From positions 186,001 to 250,000 of the forward strand of contig CAWHCN010000019.1 in NCBI GenBank assembly GCA_963827935.1: a stretch of DNA of 64,000 nt. Direction: 5' to 3'. Every line of letters begins with the position of its first letter. The stretch's first letter is position 1. The notes beneath the pieces are model-generated. The model was not told the DNA's origin, did no database searches, and saw nothing but the letters and a program-made list of their open reading frames with translations. Position numbers and translations under genes: made by a program. The DNA comes from DATFNV01 sp963827935 (GTDB lineage: Bacteria > Planctomycetota > Planctomycetia > Gemmatales > Gemmataceae). Below, piece after piece: positions 1 through 7,949 of the stretch.

Positions 1-213
1 AATCATCCTCAGCAGAGGTACAACATCGGCATCCCCGTACCCCAGGCCGCGCACCTCGAAGTAGTCCTTGTTCACGTCGATGATGTGCAGCTTGTCTTTC
101 CAGAGGCGCACCTTACGCAACGACCGGAGTTCCGCCCGGGTGCGCTTGACGAACTCGACAGCGGCATCGAGGTTGCCGGGGGTGTAGTCGTGAGCTGCGA
201 TGGCAGTAGACAT
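1..213 (-). CDS. Hypothetical protein, cut by the left window edge
   Basis: An open frame starts at ATG 213 and runs leftwards through 71 codons with no stop before the edge. The visible N-terminus begins MSTAIAAHDYTPGNLDAAVE, followed by a basic stretch (KRTRAELRSLRKVR) and then a mixed hydrophobic end. I see no signal peptide, membrane segment or recognisable motif. It faces away from the cytochrome gene to its right, with about 235 bases between them. The family cannot be named from this fragment; codon composition is typical of the window. Confidence 0.45.
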   Translation of the reverse strand, partial: MSTAIAAHDYTPGNLDAAVEFVKRTRAELRSLRKVRLWKDKLHIIDVNKDYFEVRGLGYGDADVVPLLRMI

Positions 214-447
214 GGTCGGTTCGTCACAAGCCTGCCCGGAACGAGAGACTCTCTGGCTCCTGGCTCATTCTCCCTGGCAAGGCACTCCCGGACAAGATGT
301 CCTGAGGCGTGCGCCAGCCGCCCCATGCCTGCTGGCAGGCAGGCGGGTGGACAAGCGTCCGCAGGGCGGCCATACTAAACTGTAGCTGGTGAGGCACAGC
401 AGCTGACCCATCCGCTCTCGCGCTCGGATCGTCTTGTCTACGCCGAG

Positions 448-2463
448 TTGCCGCTGTGCAGGGCGTGCCAACCCGCTGGCAGACCCCGGGGAATCCATCA
501 TGAACAGCGCATTGCCGCTGTCGCCGGACTCGTGGCCCTGGTCGCGGTTGCCTGGCTGATCCGGAGCAACCTGGCTCCGGCGCAGCTCAGCGAGCGGCCG
601 GGGAACTCGCTCGACAACCCCATTGACACCCCACACGACCTGTCCGGCCTGTCGATCAAGATTCCGCGCATCCGCGTGCTGCACACTACCGATCCGAACA
701 AGGCCGGCGGGTCGATGTACTTGCAGCAGGTCGATCCGTTCCTCGGCTACAAGTGGGGTTGGAGCCTGAGCCAGCGCGAGTTCCGCGAGCGCGACGGCGT
801 CTTTGGCGATGCCGGCAAGCTCGATGGCCTGCTCCTGCCCGACGGGGCGACGAAAATGATGTCGCGCAGCCACGTCAACAGCTGCGGCGTCTGCCATAAC
901 ACGCCGTATCGCGACGGCGGCGCCGGGGCCACCATCGCCAAGAATGGCGGTGACGGCCGCAACACCCCGCACATGTTCGGCGCCGGCCTGGTCGAAATGA
1001 TCGGCCAGCACATTCGCCTCCAGGCCATGGCCCTCGCCGACACCAACCGCGATGGCTGGATCAGCCTGGACGAAGCCAGGGGGAAGCGCTGCATCCTGAC
1101 CAATCTGCCCGCCGCTGTGGACGGCGACCGCGTCGAGATCGACCTGGGCAGTTTCGAGGACCTCGATGGCAGCGGCAGGCCCAACCTGAACCCGATCTTG
1201 AATCCCATCTATGTGGACAGTGAGGGCAAGCGCATCCCGTTTGCCCGCGATCTGAAATTCCCCGGCGTAGCCGGCTACAAGTTCGAGGTCCAGTGTTTCG
1301 GCCCCGGCCACCTGTACATGCCGTTCCGGCCGCCGGTGGCGACCACCATCCGCGCCTTCACGGCGACGCCGTTCGACATCCACATGGGGTTGCAGGCGTT
1401 CGACCCGACGACGCTGACAGACTCGGACGGCACAGGCTGGGCGCAGGTGTCCAACGCGGGCTGCCTCCAGTGCGTGACGGCGGCCGGCAAGGACCGTGGC
1501 GCGGTGCGCGGCCCTACCGGCATCAGCAAGGACGACCCCGATCGCGATGGCTATTGCGAGGAGATCACCGAGGGCGACCTCGACATGTGCGAGTGGTATC
1601 TGCTCAATCATCCCAGGCCCGGCCGGGGGCAGATCACGCCGGAGGTCAAGCAGGGCCAGAAGCTGTTCTCGCAGGTCGGCTGCGCCTCGTGTCATGTCCC
1701 CGACTGGCACCTGCCGGCCGCCAACCTCGGTGCGAAGGACTATACGCAGCAGCACGCCGGCGACCGCCGCCTCTTCGACATGGAGGTCGGCTACAACGAC
1801 AAAACGGAGCGCCTGGAGGGGAAACTGGTCCTGCTGGCCGACAGGAAGGGCGGCATCTGGCGGCCCCGGCGGCAGGCCTACACGGTCCGCGGCATCTACT
1901 GCGATTTCAAGTACCACGATATGGGCGAGGCGTTCTACCAGTTGCAGTTCGACGGCAGCCTCATCAAGAAATGGCGGACGCTTCCCCTCTGGGGTGTCGG
2001 CAGCACCGCCCCCTACGGCCACGACGGCGCCAGCCTGAACCTGGACGACGTGATCCGCCGTCATGGCGGCGAGGCCCTGGAGTCACGCAAGAAATATACA
2101 GCCCTGAGTCGGGCCGAACGCCGCACGGTGATCGAGTTCCTCGAAAGCCTGGTGCTCTACCAGACCGAGCGCGTCCCCTGCGACATCGACGGCGACGGCA
2201 AGATCAGCGAACATTTCCGGGTCCAGGGGATGGACACCGGCTACGAGCGCTTCAACCCGGAGTGGCTCTTCAAGGTGCCAGGCAAGATCGAGGGGCCAAC
2301 GGAGAACCTGCGCGGCGAGAAGATCATCTCCAATGCCCTGACCAACGTGCGCGAGGCCTATGGACTCGACCTGGAATGCCTGAAGGATAGCGATGGCGAC
2401 GGGTTCCCGGACATCATCGATCCGGCACCGTTCAAGCGGGGGTACAAGGACGGGGAGAACTGA
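448..2463 (+). CDS. Di-heme DHOR/peroxidase-like c-type cytochrome with EF-hand-like calcium loops
   Basis: Two canonical c-heme motifs are visible: CGVCH (about residues 146-150) and CASCH (about 412-416). A third CxxC (CLQCV, about 339-343) lacks the heme-ligand His. Calcium-loop-like segments DTNRDGWISLDE, DIDGDGKISE and DSDGDGFPD flank the heme domains. The C-terminal LPLWGVGSTAPYGHDG and DDVIRRHGGEA segments match the DUF1111/di-heme oxidoreductase (thiol oxidoreductase, cytochrome c peroxidase-like) family, so the role is probably periplasmic electron transfer or peroxide reduction. The open frame begins at TTG 448. A better start is ATG 500: one missing base after codon 1 would give MKQRIAAVAGLVALVAVAW, a good signal anchor. 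I therefore suspect an indel near 503. Confidence 0.75.
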   Translation: MPLCRACQPAGRPRGIHHEQRIAAVAGLVALVAVAWLIRSNLAPAQLSERPGNSLDNPIDTPHDLSGLSIKIPRIRVLHTTDPNKAGGSMYLQQVDPFLGYKWGWSLSQREFRERDGVFGDAGKLDGLLLPDGATKMMSRSHVNSCGVCHNTPYRDGGAGATIAKNGGDGRNTPHMFGAGLVEMIGQHIRLQAMALADTNRDGWISLDEARGKRCILTNLPAAVDGDRVEIDLGSFEDLDGSGRPNLNPILNPIYVDSEGKRIPFARDLKFPGVAGYKFEVQCFGPGHLYMPFRPPVATTIRAFTATPFDIHMGLQAFDPTTLTDSDGTGWAQVSNAGCLQCVTAAGKDRGAVRGPTGISKDDPDRDGYCEEITEGDLDMCEWYLLNHPRPGRGQITPEVKQGQKLFSQVGCASCHVPDWHLPAANLGAKDYTQQHAGDRRLFDMEVGYNDKTERLEGKLVLLADRKGGIWRPRRQAYTVRGIYCDFKYHDMGEAFYQLQFDGSLIKKWRTLPLWGVGSTAPYGHDGASLNLDDVIRRHGGEALESRKKYTALSRAERRTVIEFLESLVLYQTERVPCDIDGDGKISEHFRVQGMDTGYERFNPEWLFKVPGKIEGPTENLRGEKIISNALTNVREAYGLDLECLKDSDGDGFPDIIDPAPFKRGYKDGEN

Positions 2464-2483
2464 CGGGGAGGCAGGGTGAGCCG

Positions 2484-2648
2484 ATGATACGCAAGCTAGT
2501 GCGGGTCACTGGATTGCTGTTTCTCGCCATCCCCCTCCTTGCCGCCTTTGGGGTGTGTTTCGAGTCTTGGTACGATTACCAAAAACGCATCGAGCAAATA
2601 CGATTCGTTTGGGGTCCCGATGGAAACCGACACCGCCCCGCCGCCTGA
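2484..2648 (+). CDS. Possible 54-residue membrane-anchored small protein
   Basis: ATG 2484 opens a short frame, MIRKLVRVTGLLFLAIPLLA and onwards. A basic N-terminus is followed by about 18 hydrophobic residues and a polar tail ending at TGA 2646. This is the layout of a single-pass anchor or a signal peptide. It starts 20 bases after the cytochrome stop and overlaps the first codons of the SufT-like gene in another frame. No family is recognised. It could be real and translationally linked to its neighbours, or a chance frame; only the hydrophobic profile and position support it. Confidence 0.3.
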   Translation: MIRKLVRVTGLLFLAIPLLAAFGVCFESWYDYQKRIEQIRFVWGPDGNRHRPAA

Positions 2649-2967
2649 GACGCCCGCTGAGCCGGTCCCGCTCCCGGATCGGATCGTGGACGTGATCCGA
2701 ACGTGCTACGACCCGGAAATCCCGGTCAACATCCACGAGCTGGGGCTGATCTACGGCATCGACGTGACCGAGACGAACGCGGTGACGATCCGCATGACGC
2801 TGACCTCCCCGGCCTGTCCCGCCGCCGGATCACTGCCGCCGGAGGTGGAGCGGAAGGTACGCGGGCTGGCGGAGGTGACCGCTGTCAAGGTGCAGGTGGT
2901 GTGGGACCCGCCGTGGACGCCGGATCGGATGACCGAGGCGGCGCGGTTGCAGCTGGGGTTGGAGTAA
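2620..2967 (+). CDS. MIP18/DUF59 family iron-sulfur assembly protein (SufT/PaaD-like)
   Basis: A 115-residue protein with the hallmarks of the DUF59 (MIP18) family: DPEIPVNI at 31-38, LGLIYGIDV at 41-49, TSPACP at 62-67 with the conserved Cys, and a WDPPWTPDRM ending at 95-104. Members assist maturation of Fe-S proteins in the cytosol (SufT) or of the PaaD phenylacetate oxygenase. With no paa genes nearby, SufT-like is the better guess. ATG 2620 is chosen over an upstream in-frame GTG/CTG region because family homology starts shortly after it and the preceding 27 residues look unlike protein. It stands alone, followed by a convergent gene. Confidence 0.8.
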   Translation: METDTAPPPETPAEPVPLPDRIVDVIRTCYDPEIPVNIHELGLIYGIDVTETNAVTIRMTLTSPACPAAGSLPPEVERKVRGLAEVTAVKVQVVWDPPWTPDRMTEAARLQLGLE

Positions 2968-2996
2968 GATGTCTCGCTCGTCAGGGGGACGACGCA

Positions 2997-3695
2997 TCAT
3001 TCGATGGATCGTCTGTAGTCGTCAAGGGATGTCGTTGCGGCTTCTTTGGACCGCTCCCTGAGAAATCGCCGAAACTTCTTGCTCTTCCCGAGCGATTTCT
3101 CTGGTTCATCGGAGTCGGAGGCCCCCCGCGCGTCCCCCTTCGGTTCTCCGTCCGCCTGTCCCGGCATCTGAAAGCCGATGCGCCGCTTGGGCGGCTCTGG
3201 CGGCGCCTCGACCATGCGCCGCAGCACCTCGGTGATGGCACGAATCTGCTCATCGTGGAATTGGACCGTCTCGGCCAGTTTCTGGAGTTGCTCGACCAGT
3301 TCACCCGGCGTAGCGAGCAATCGGCGGAGCCGGACGAAAGCCCGCATGATCTCGACGTTGACCCGGACTGCGGTCGGTGAATCGAGAACGCTCGACAGCA
3401 TGGCCACACCCTGTTCGGTGAAGACCCAAGGGGGATAGCGCCGACCACCGTGGCCAGAACTTGAGGTCGCAATTTGCGACCTCAAGTTCATAAATTCTTG
3501 CTCGGTAAGCTGATACGCAAAATCCGCAGGGAACCGATCCGGGTTGCGCCTTACCTGCTCGTTGAGGCGTTTCGTGGTTACACCGTAGAGTTCCGCCAGG
3601 TCCGAGTCGAGCATGACGCGCTGCCCGCGGATGACGTGGATGGCGCGCTCGATCTGCTCAACGGCCACGGGGGCAGTGGTCTTCTTACGAGGCAC
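2997..3695 (-). CDS. ORF6N domain DNA-binding protein
   Basis: A 232-residue protein. Residues about 12-105 match the ORF6N domain seen in phage antirepressors and chromosomal regulators: VEQIERAIHVIRGQRVMLDSDLAELYGV, then RLNEQVRRNPDRFPADFAYQLT and WVFTEQGVAMLSSVL. The middle is helical with Leu/Gln heptads (about 130-160) and the tail is basic and low complexity. GTG 3695 is chosen because GGAGAG sits 5 bases upstream and the start overlaps the stop of the preceding minus-strand gene by about 11 bases, suggesting translational coupling. The role is probably DNA binding or regulation within a small mobile or toxin-antitoxin-like pair. Confidence 0.75.
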   Translation of the reverse strand: MPRKKTTAPVAVEQIERAIHVIRGQRVMLDSDLAELYGVTTKRLNEQVRRNPDRFPADFAYQLTEQEFMNLRSQIATSSSGHGGRRYPPWVFTEQGVAMLSSVLDSPTAVRVNVEIMRAFVRLRRLLATPGELVEQLQKLAETVQFHDEQIRAITEVLRRMVEAPPEPPKRRIGFQMPGQADGEPKGDARGASDSDEPEKSLGKSKKFRRFLRERSKEAATTSLDDYRRSIE

Positions 3696-3929
3696 GGTGG
3701 CTCTCCTTCGCCCAGCGATCCGCCTCCGCGAGGGCGGCCGCCATTCGCTCGTGATCCTCTGCTGGGATTTGTGCCGACAAAGCCACGAGCTTGTCGTACC
3801 ATTGCTGGATTTCCACGGGATCGTCCGACGGTTCCCAACCCTCGACAAACAACTCCTGGCCTTCGCGCCAGTGCGGTGGCAACTCATCGAGCCGTTGGAT
3901 TTTGCCTTTTTTCAGGATGGCGCGATCAT
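3685..3929 (-). CDS. Antitoxin-like small acidic protein upstream of the ORF6N gene
   Basis: The readable part is LKKGKIQRLDELPPHWREG followed by EPSDDPVEIQQWYDKLVALSAQIPAEDHERMAAALAEADRWAKE, about 80 residues. The N-terminus resembles a short AbrB-like strand segment and the C-terminus is an acidic amphipathic helix, a layout common in planctomycete antitoxin-like genes; this is inference. AGGAGG lies just upstream of ATG 3929, but that ATG is out of frame with the body by one base at TCCTGAAAAAAGG, so an indel near 3918-3924 is likely. It overlaps the start of the ORF6N gene and is probably co-translated with it. Confidence 0.45.
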
Positions 3930-3979
3930 GAATCCTCCTTCTTTCCCGGAATGTCCCGCTTGTTCCGCCGGTTTTTCCC

Positions 3980-4285
3980 TCACGAGTGAAAGTCTTCCCC
4001 CACCTCAACCTTCAGGCCACCGACACAGCGCGCCGCGACGTTGTAAAGCACCGCGGTGAGGCAACCGACAAGCAGGCCAATGACCGCACCCGTGATCGGC
4101 GCCAACATCAGCACCACCCAGTCAGGCATCCCCAGTATTCCCTCACTTGAGATTCCTCCTTGGTGGAGTAAGGCCCGCACCAGCAGGAGTAGTACCCCGC
4201 CGAGCGCACCTCCCCCGGCGCTCATCAAGGCGAGCACACAGCCGCAGGACGTGACGCTTGCCCGGGTAATCTCCATCTTGGTCAT
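3980..4285 (-). CDS. Small two-helix inner membrane protein
   Basis: A 101-residue protein with two clear membrane segments: about 15-37 (VLALMSAGGGALGGVLLLLV) and about 58-85 (VVLMLAPITGAVIGLLVGCL). It ends in YNVAARCVGGLKVEVGE, a C-terminal signature I recognise from small uncharacterised planctomycete membrane proteins that resemble the DUF3566 layout. The function is unknown. It starts at ATG 4285 and sits upstream of the antitoxin-like and ORF6N genes on the same strand. The first helix contains a Gly-rich stretch and the second carries two Cys residues near its ends. Confidence 0.6.
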   Translation of the reverse strand: MTKMEITRASVTSCGCVLALMSAGGGALGGVLLLLVRALLHQGGISSEGILGMPDWVVLMLAPITGAVIGLLVGCLTAVLYNVAARCVGGLKVEVGEDFHS

Positions 4286-4459
4286 ATCATTCCTTGCCCA
4301 GTGGCATACCGGCCGAACAGGAGTTTGAACGCGCCCAACCCAACCAGTGCCCCCCTCATCCCCGGGCCCGTTTCCCCAAAAGAAACCGCCGACGCACGCT
4401 CACAGCGCGTCAGTCTCTTTATTGTCCCGCCCTCAAAAAGAGGGGTCAACGAAATTCCC

Positions 4460-6298
4460 TCACGCCGACATCGGCTGCTCCGCCACCACCTCCAGCTTCT
4501 CCCAGAACTGCTCCACCACCCCGCGCCAGGTCGCCGGCACTCCGCCTTTCGCGTACAACACCCGGGCATAGAGCGCCGCCAGCCGCTTCGCGTCCGCCTC
4601 CAGGGCCGGGACATCGCAGCCCACGCGGTCGGCGAACTCGATCGGCGTCTCGTCGGTCATGCGCGGCAGGTCGTGCTCGAACGCCCAGGCCTCCATCGCC
4701 TCGAAGCTGTAGCGCACCAGTTCCGCCGGCGACATCTCGTCGGCCCGGCCGTTCTGGAAGGGATTGCGATAGAAGCGGAACGGCCGCAGCGGGGCGCGAC
4801 GCTCTTCGACTTCGCCGCCCTCGGCTGCGGACCCCACCGCACGCCGGCCGAATAGCCCTTCCCAGAAGGCCCTGAGCGCTTCAAGCAGGCGCCGGGCCCA
4901 CTCGAAGAAGTTGGCCAGGTAGCACAGGCCGCCGCGGAGCAGGAAGACGATCACGATCACGGCCAGCACGGCGAAGACGATCCATTTGAGAATCGGCGCC
5001 ACGCTGCCCAGGAAGGCGAATGATCCCGAAGATCGGCTGCTGGCCTTCTTCGATCCCGAGCGCGACGTTTTCTTCGCCGGCTCGGTGCGGGATGCATCGC
5101 GGCCCCCCGACTTGTCGCCGTCGGCCTTTTCTTGGTTCTTCCCCTGGTCCTGCGGGCCTTTTTGATCGCCGGAATTGCCTTTGCCTTTCTCGCCGTTCTT
5201 GCCGCCACTTTGCTGTCCCTGCTTGCCGTCGCCGTTTCCTTTCGCGTCGCCCTGTCCGCCCTGGCCCTTCTTGTTGGGGTCGCCGCTGTTGACGGGCTTG
5301 CCGTCCTTGTCGGGTTGCTGTTCGCCGGGGCGTCCCTCGCCCTTGCCGGCCTCGCCGTCCTTCATGGCATAGTCGGAGGCTTCGCGCTCCTTCGACTTGG
5401 CGGGTGCCAGGTCGAGGAGGGAGTATTCCGCCTGGGGTCGCGGTAGCACGGCCCCCAGGACCAGGAGTGTCACGATGAGGGCGCCGCCGGCGGTCAGCCA
5501 GGCGGTCGTCATCTTCCTTGGCATCTCCAGGTTGCGCTGGCGCAGGTAGCGGCGCAGGCCGAGGAACGATGTCGTCACCAGGAGGCCCAACCCGCTGGCG
5601 ACGTAGATCCCCATCAGCCAGAAGACGTGCCGGCGGCGGTCCACGTCTTCAATGTCGATGAGCGACTGGCCGAGTCCGAAAATCGGCAGCGCCGCCAGCG
5701 AGAAGTAAACGACCCAGACCCCCGGCGGCCTGGTCTTCTTCCGCTCCTCGCGCTGGTTTTGATAGCGTTCCCACCAACCCAGCGGGGTGCCGGCCTTCTT
5801 GCGGCGTGTGCCCTTCGGCTCGGGCGGCGGGGGGGGCGGCTTCGGGGGTTCCGGCGTCGTCTTCTCCAGCCCGGAGGCCTGGAGCAGGCCGGTGCCGGTG
5901 GTTTCCGCCTTCTCGTCGATGTAGGTGCAATCGTAGACCAGTCGATAGCTGGACCACCAGATGAGGGCGACCAGGCCAGCGTTGATGAGCCAGCTCATCC
6001 CGCTTAGTCCGGCGGGATAATCGACGAACTGCGCCAGGCCGAGCCAGCTGGCGACGGCAAGGATGAAGCCATAGGTCCGCGCCCGGTCGGAGATGCCGTA
6101 CTCCATCGAGATGCGAGCGACGAGCACCATGCCGAAAACGCAGAAGAAAAGGACGTAACGGAGCCGCTCGGTGAACTCGCCGGCATAGAAGATGTCCACA
6201 AGGAAGAAGACGAGGCTGCCGATCAGCGCCATGATCAGCAGGGGGCTGAAGGCGATGGCCATGTAGTCGGCGAGCTTGGGAGGCGGTTTCTTGGCCAT
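4460..6298 (-). CDS. DUF4129 membrane protein with Gly/Lys-rich linker
   Basis: A 612-residue protein. Four membrane segments lie within about residues 12-118. A Pro-rich stretch near 150-165 and two more helices (about 195-285) follow. Then comes a strongly polar low-complexity linker (about 315-420, Gly/Lys/Asp/Gln/Ser), one further helix, and a C-terminal domain with the DUF4129 pattern (PAELVRYSFEAMEAWAFEHD and the TPIEFADRV segment). DUF4129 proteins accompany DUF58, MoxR ATPase and transglutaminase-like genes. Here the DUF58 gene is directly upstream with a 36-base gap, so the pair is likely one operon for a membrane-associated assembly or cell-envelope function. No MoxR or transglutaminase gene is in view. 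Confidence 0.7.
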   Translation of the reverse strand: MAKKPPPKLADYMAIAFSPLLIMALIGSLVFFLVDIFYAGEFTERLRYVLFFCVFGMVLVARISMEYGISDRARTYGFILAVASWLGLAQFVDYPAGLSGMSWLINAGLVALIWWSSYRLVYDCTYIDEKAETTGTGLLQASGLEKTTPEPPKPPPPPPEPKGTRRKKAGTPLGWWERYQNQREERKKTRPPGVWVVYFSLAALPIFGLGQSLIDIEDVDRRRHVFWLMGIYVASGLGLLVTTSFLGLRRYLRQRNLEMPRKMTTAWLTAGGALIVTLLVLGAVLPRPQAEYSLLDLAPAKSKEREASDYAMKDGEAGKGEGRPGEQQPDKDGKPVNSGDPNKKGQGGQGDAKGNGDGKQGQQSGGKNGEKGKGNSGDQKGPQDQGKNQEKADGDKSGGRDASRTEPAKKTSRSGSKKASSRSSGSFAFLGSVAPILKWIVFAVLAVIVIVFLLRGGLCYLANFFEWARRLLEALRAFWEGLFGRRAVGSAAEGGEVEERRAPLRPFRFYRNPFQNGRADEMSPAELVRYSFEAMEAWAFEHDLPRMTDETPIEFADRVGCDVPALEADAKRLAALYARVLYAKGGVPATWRGVVEQFWEKLEVVAEQPMSA

Positions 6299-6310
6299 GG
6301 ACGTCTCCCG

Positions 6311-6335
6311 GCGGATCGACGATACGCCGCTAAAC
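6311..6335. repeat. 25-nt intercistronic palindromic motif, copy 1
   Basis: The 25 bases on the plus strand match the consensus GCGGATC-nn-CGATmCGC-sGCTAAAC shared with copies at 18054-18078 and 40916-40940. The GCGGATC and GATCCGC halves can pair. This copy fills the 36-base gap between the stop of the DUF58 gene and the start of the DUF4129 gene, with TTTAGC directly after the stop on the coding strand. Confidence 0.7.
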
Positions 6336-7753
6336 TACTCTTCCGGCGAATTCAACTCGTATGGCAACCGATTCATCCACTCCGTCCGGCCCTCGGCATC
6401 TTCCGCCACCACATCGGCGGTCATCGTCGCCGTGAATTGCCCGCGGCCCAGCACTTGCTGCCGGCACAGGGACGGCAACCCCTCCGGACGGGCCAGGTGG
6501 CGCACGTCGCGGATGCCCTCGGCTGCCAACCGTCCGTGCCCCTGTTCCAGCTCCTTGAAGTCGAAGACCATCAGGATCGCCGTGATCGCAAATCCCTCGC
6601 GCTTAAGGGTGCCCAGGGCGATGGCCGTCTCGAGGGAGACCTCGGCGAGCACGGCGATCACTGTGGCGTCGCGCGGCAGGCGGCCCGAGGTTTCCAGCAC
6701 CAGGCCGGAGAACGACATGCCGTCGGTCAGCTCCACCCGGGCCAGCGTTTCGCGGATGCGCTGCAATTGCTCCACGCCGCGCCGGGTCTCCACCACGATC
6801 GGCTGCAATCGCTCACTGGTCTCCTTCATGCCGCCGACCTGCCGGGCCGCCTGGCGGGTGCGGGCATCGTGCTCGTAGCCTTCCTGCTGGATGCGATCGA
6901 CGGCATCGCGGCCGTTGGTCACTAGGCCGATCTGTTGCCCCATTTCGTACACGGCGTTGGCCAGCGAGACGGCCGTCATCACCGCCAGCTCCGAACGGTA
7001 TGGCTCGCCGCGCGACGGATAACCGTCCACATGGAAGTCGAGCATGATGGTCGCTCCGGCAATGGTGGTTGGCTCGTAGACCTTGCTGTGCAAGGTGCCG
7101 GTGCGGGCGGTGGCACGCCAGTGGACGCGGTTGAGCGGATCGCCGGCCTCATAGGGCCGCACCCCGGCGATGCGCGTCGGGTCCTCGTAAAGGCGGTGCG
7201 TCAGCATGATCTCGCCGATCGGCCGGCGTGACGCCAACTCGTACCCCTCCAGGGTAACGATTTTCGGATAGACCATAAAGAAGTGCGGCTCGGTTTCCAC
7301 GCGGAAGCGGCGGTGCAGCCCGAAAACATCGCCGCTCTCCAGCACCAGCGGCCCCACCTGGTAGTAGCCGCGCTGCCGGCATTCCAGCTTGTAGCGCAGC
7401 ACCATCTCCTTGCCCGAGCGCAGCATGGCGATGTGCAGGCGGCGGCCCTTGACCTTCAATCGCGGCGGCCGTTGCTCCAGGGCTTGGCGCGTCAGCACAT
7501 CCTCCAGCAGCAGCCAGGGGACAGGCAGCCTCCCGACGTTGCGGACGGTGACGCGGACGGGGACGAGATCGCCGATTTCGGCGGTTGTCACGTCGCACTC
7601 GCGGGTCGCCGTGATATTGCCGATCCACGACCGGGCCAACAGCCGGCTGATGACGAGGACGCCGAACAGGACATACATCGCATAGGCCAGCAGGCTCGAC
7701 TCGAGGAAGAGCGCGGCGACGAGCACCAGGGCGGCGCCGATGTACCATTTCAT
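6335..7753 (-). CDS. DUF58 domain membrane protein
   Basis: A 472-residue protein with two N-terminal membrane helices (about 4-42), a beta-rich region (CDVTTAEIGDLVPVRVTVRN), and the diagnostic DUF58 block RIAGVRPYEAGDPLNRVHW (about 193-211), followed by a VWA-like fold (ATIMLDFHVDGYPSRGEPYR). DUF58 proteins work with MoxR-type ATPases in envelope or metalloenzyme assembly. ATG 7753 is the start. It is the first gene of a pair with the DUF4129 gene and is transcribed away from the dehydrogenase operon; the roughly 195-base divergent gap holds a large hairpin repeat. Confidence 0.8.
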   Translation of the reverse strand: MKWYIGAALVLVAALFLESSLLAYAMYVLFGVLVISRLLARSWIGNITATRECDVTTAEIGDLVPVRVTVRNVGRLPVPWLLLEDVLTRQALEQRPPRLKVKGRRLHIAMLRSGKEMVLRYKLECRQRGYYQVGPLVLESGDVFGLHRRFRVETEPHFFMVYPKIVTLEGYELASRRPIGEIMLTHRLYEDPTRIAGVRPYEAGDPLNRVHWRATARTGTLHSKVYEPTTIAGATIMLDFHVDGYPSRGEPYRSELAVMTAVSLANAVYEMGQQIGLVTNGRDAVDRIQQEGYEHDARTRQAARQVGGMKETSERLQPIVVETRRGVEQLQRIRETLARVELTDGMSFSGLVLETSGRLPRDATVIAVLAEVSLETAIALGTLKREGFAITAILMVFDFKELEQGHGRLAAEGIRDVRHLARPEGLPSLCRQQVLGRGQFTATMTADVVAEDAEGRTEWMNRLPYELNSPEE

Positions 7754-7786
7754 GCCATGCCCTCAACGGAGGTGCTCCAGAAGGCA

Positions 7787-7866
7787 GGGTGGCACGCCCT
7801 GAGGTACTCCGAAGGGCGTGGAGTCAGCGCAGCACGCCCTTCGGAGTACCTCAGGGCGTGCCACCC
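7787..7866. repeat. Long perfect hairpin repeat, copy 1
   Basis: Arms of 34 bases at 7787-7820 and 7833-7866 are exact reverse complements around a 12-base loop (GAGTCAGCGCAG). A near-identical element lies at 36775-36852. It sits in the divergent gap between the DUF58 gene and E1 alpha, where it could fold in transcripts of either strand. There is no T-run, so it is not a classic terminator; a non-autonomous mobile palindrome is more likely. Confidence 0.85.
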
Positions 7867-7949
7867 ACCGCTCCGGGAGTCTGATCTCGATGGTGCCCTG
7901 CCTAGACTCTTCATCCTACCCTCACCAGATAAGGAAGAGAACGTACAAT

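Noticed and set aside
265..2064. A 599-codon open frame opposite the cytochrome gene
   Set aside because: It mirrors a well-supported gene; Val/Ala/Asp/Gly-rich composition is typical of an antisense frame in GC-rich DNA.
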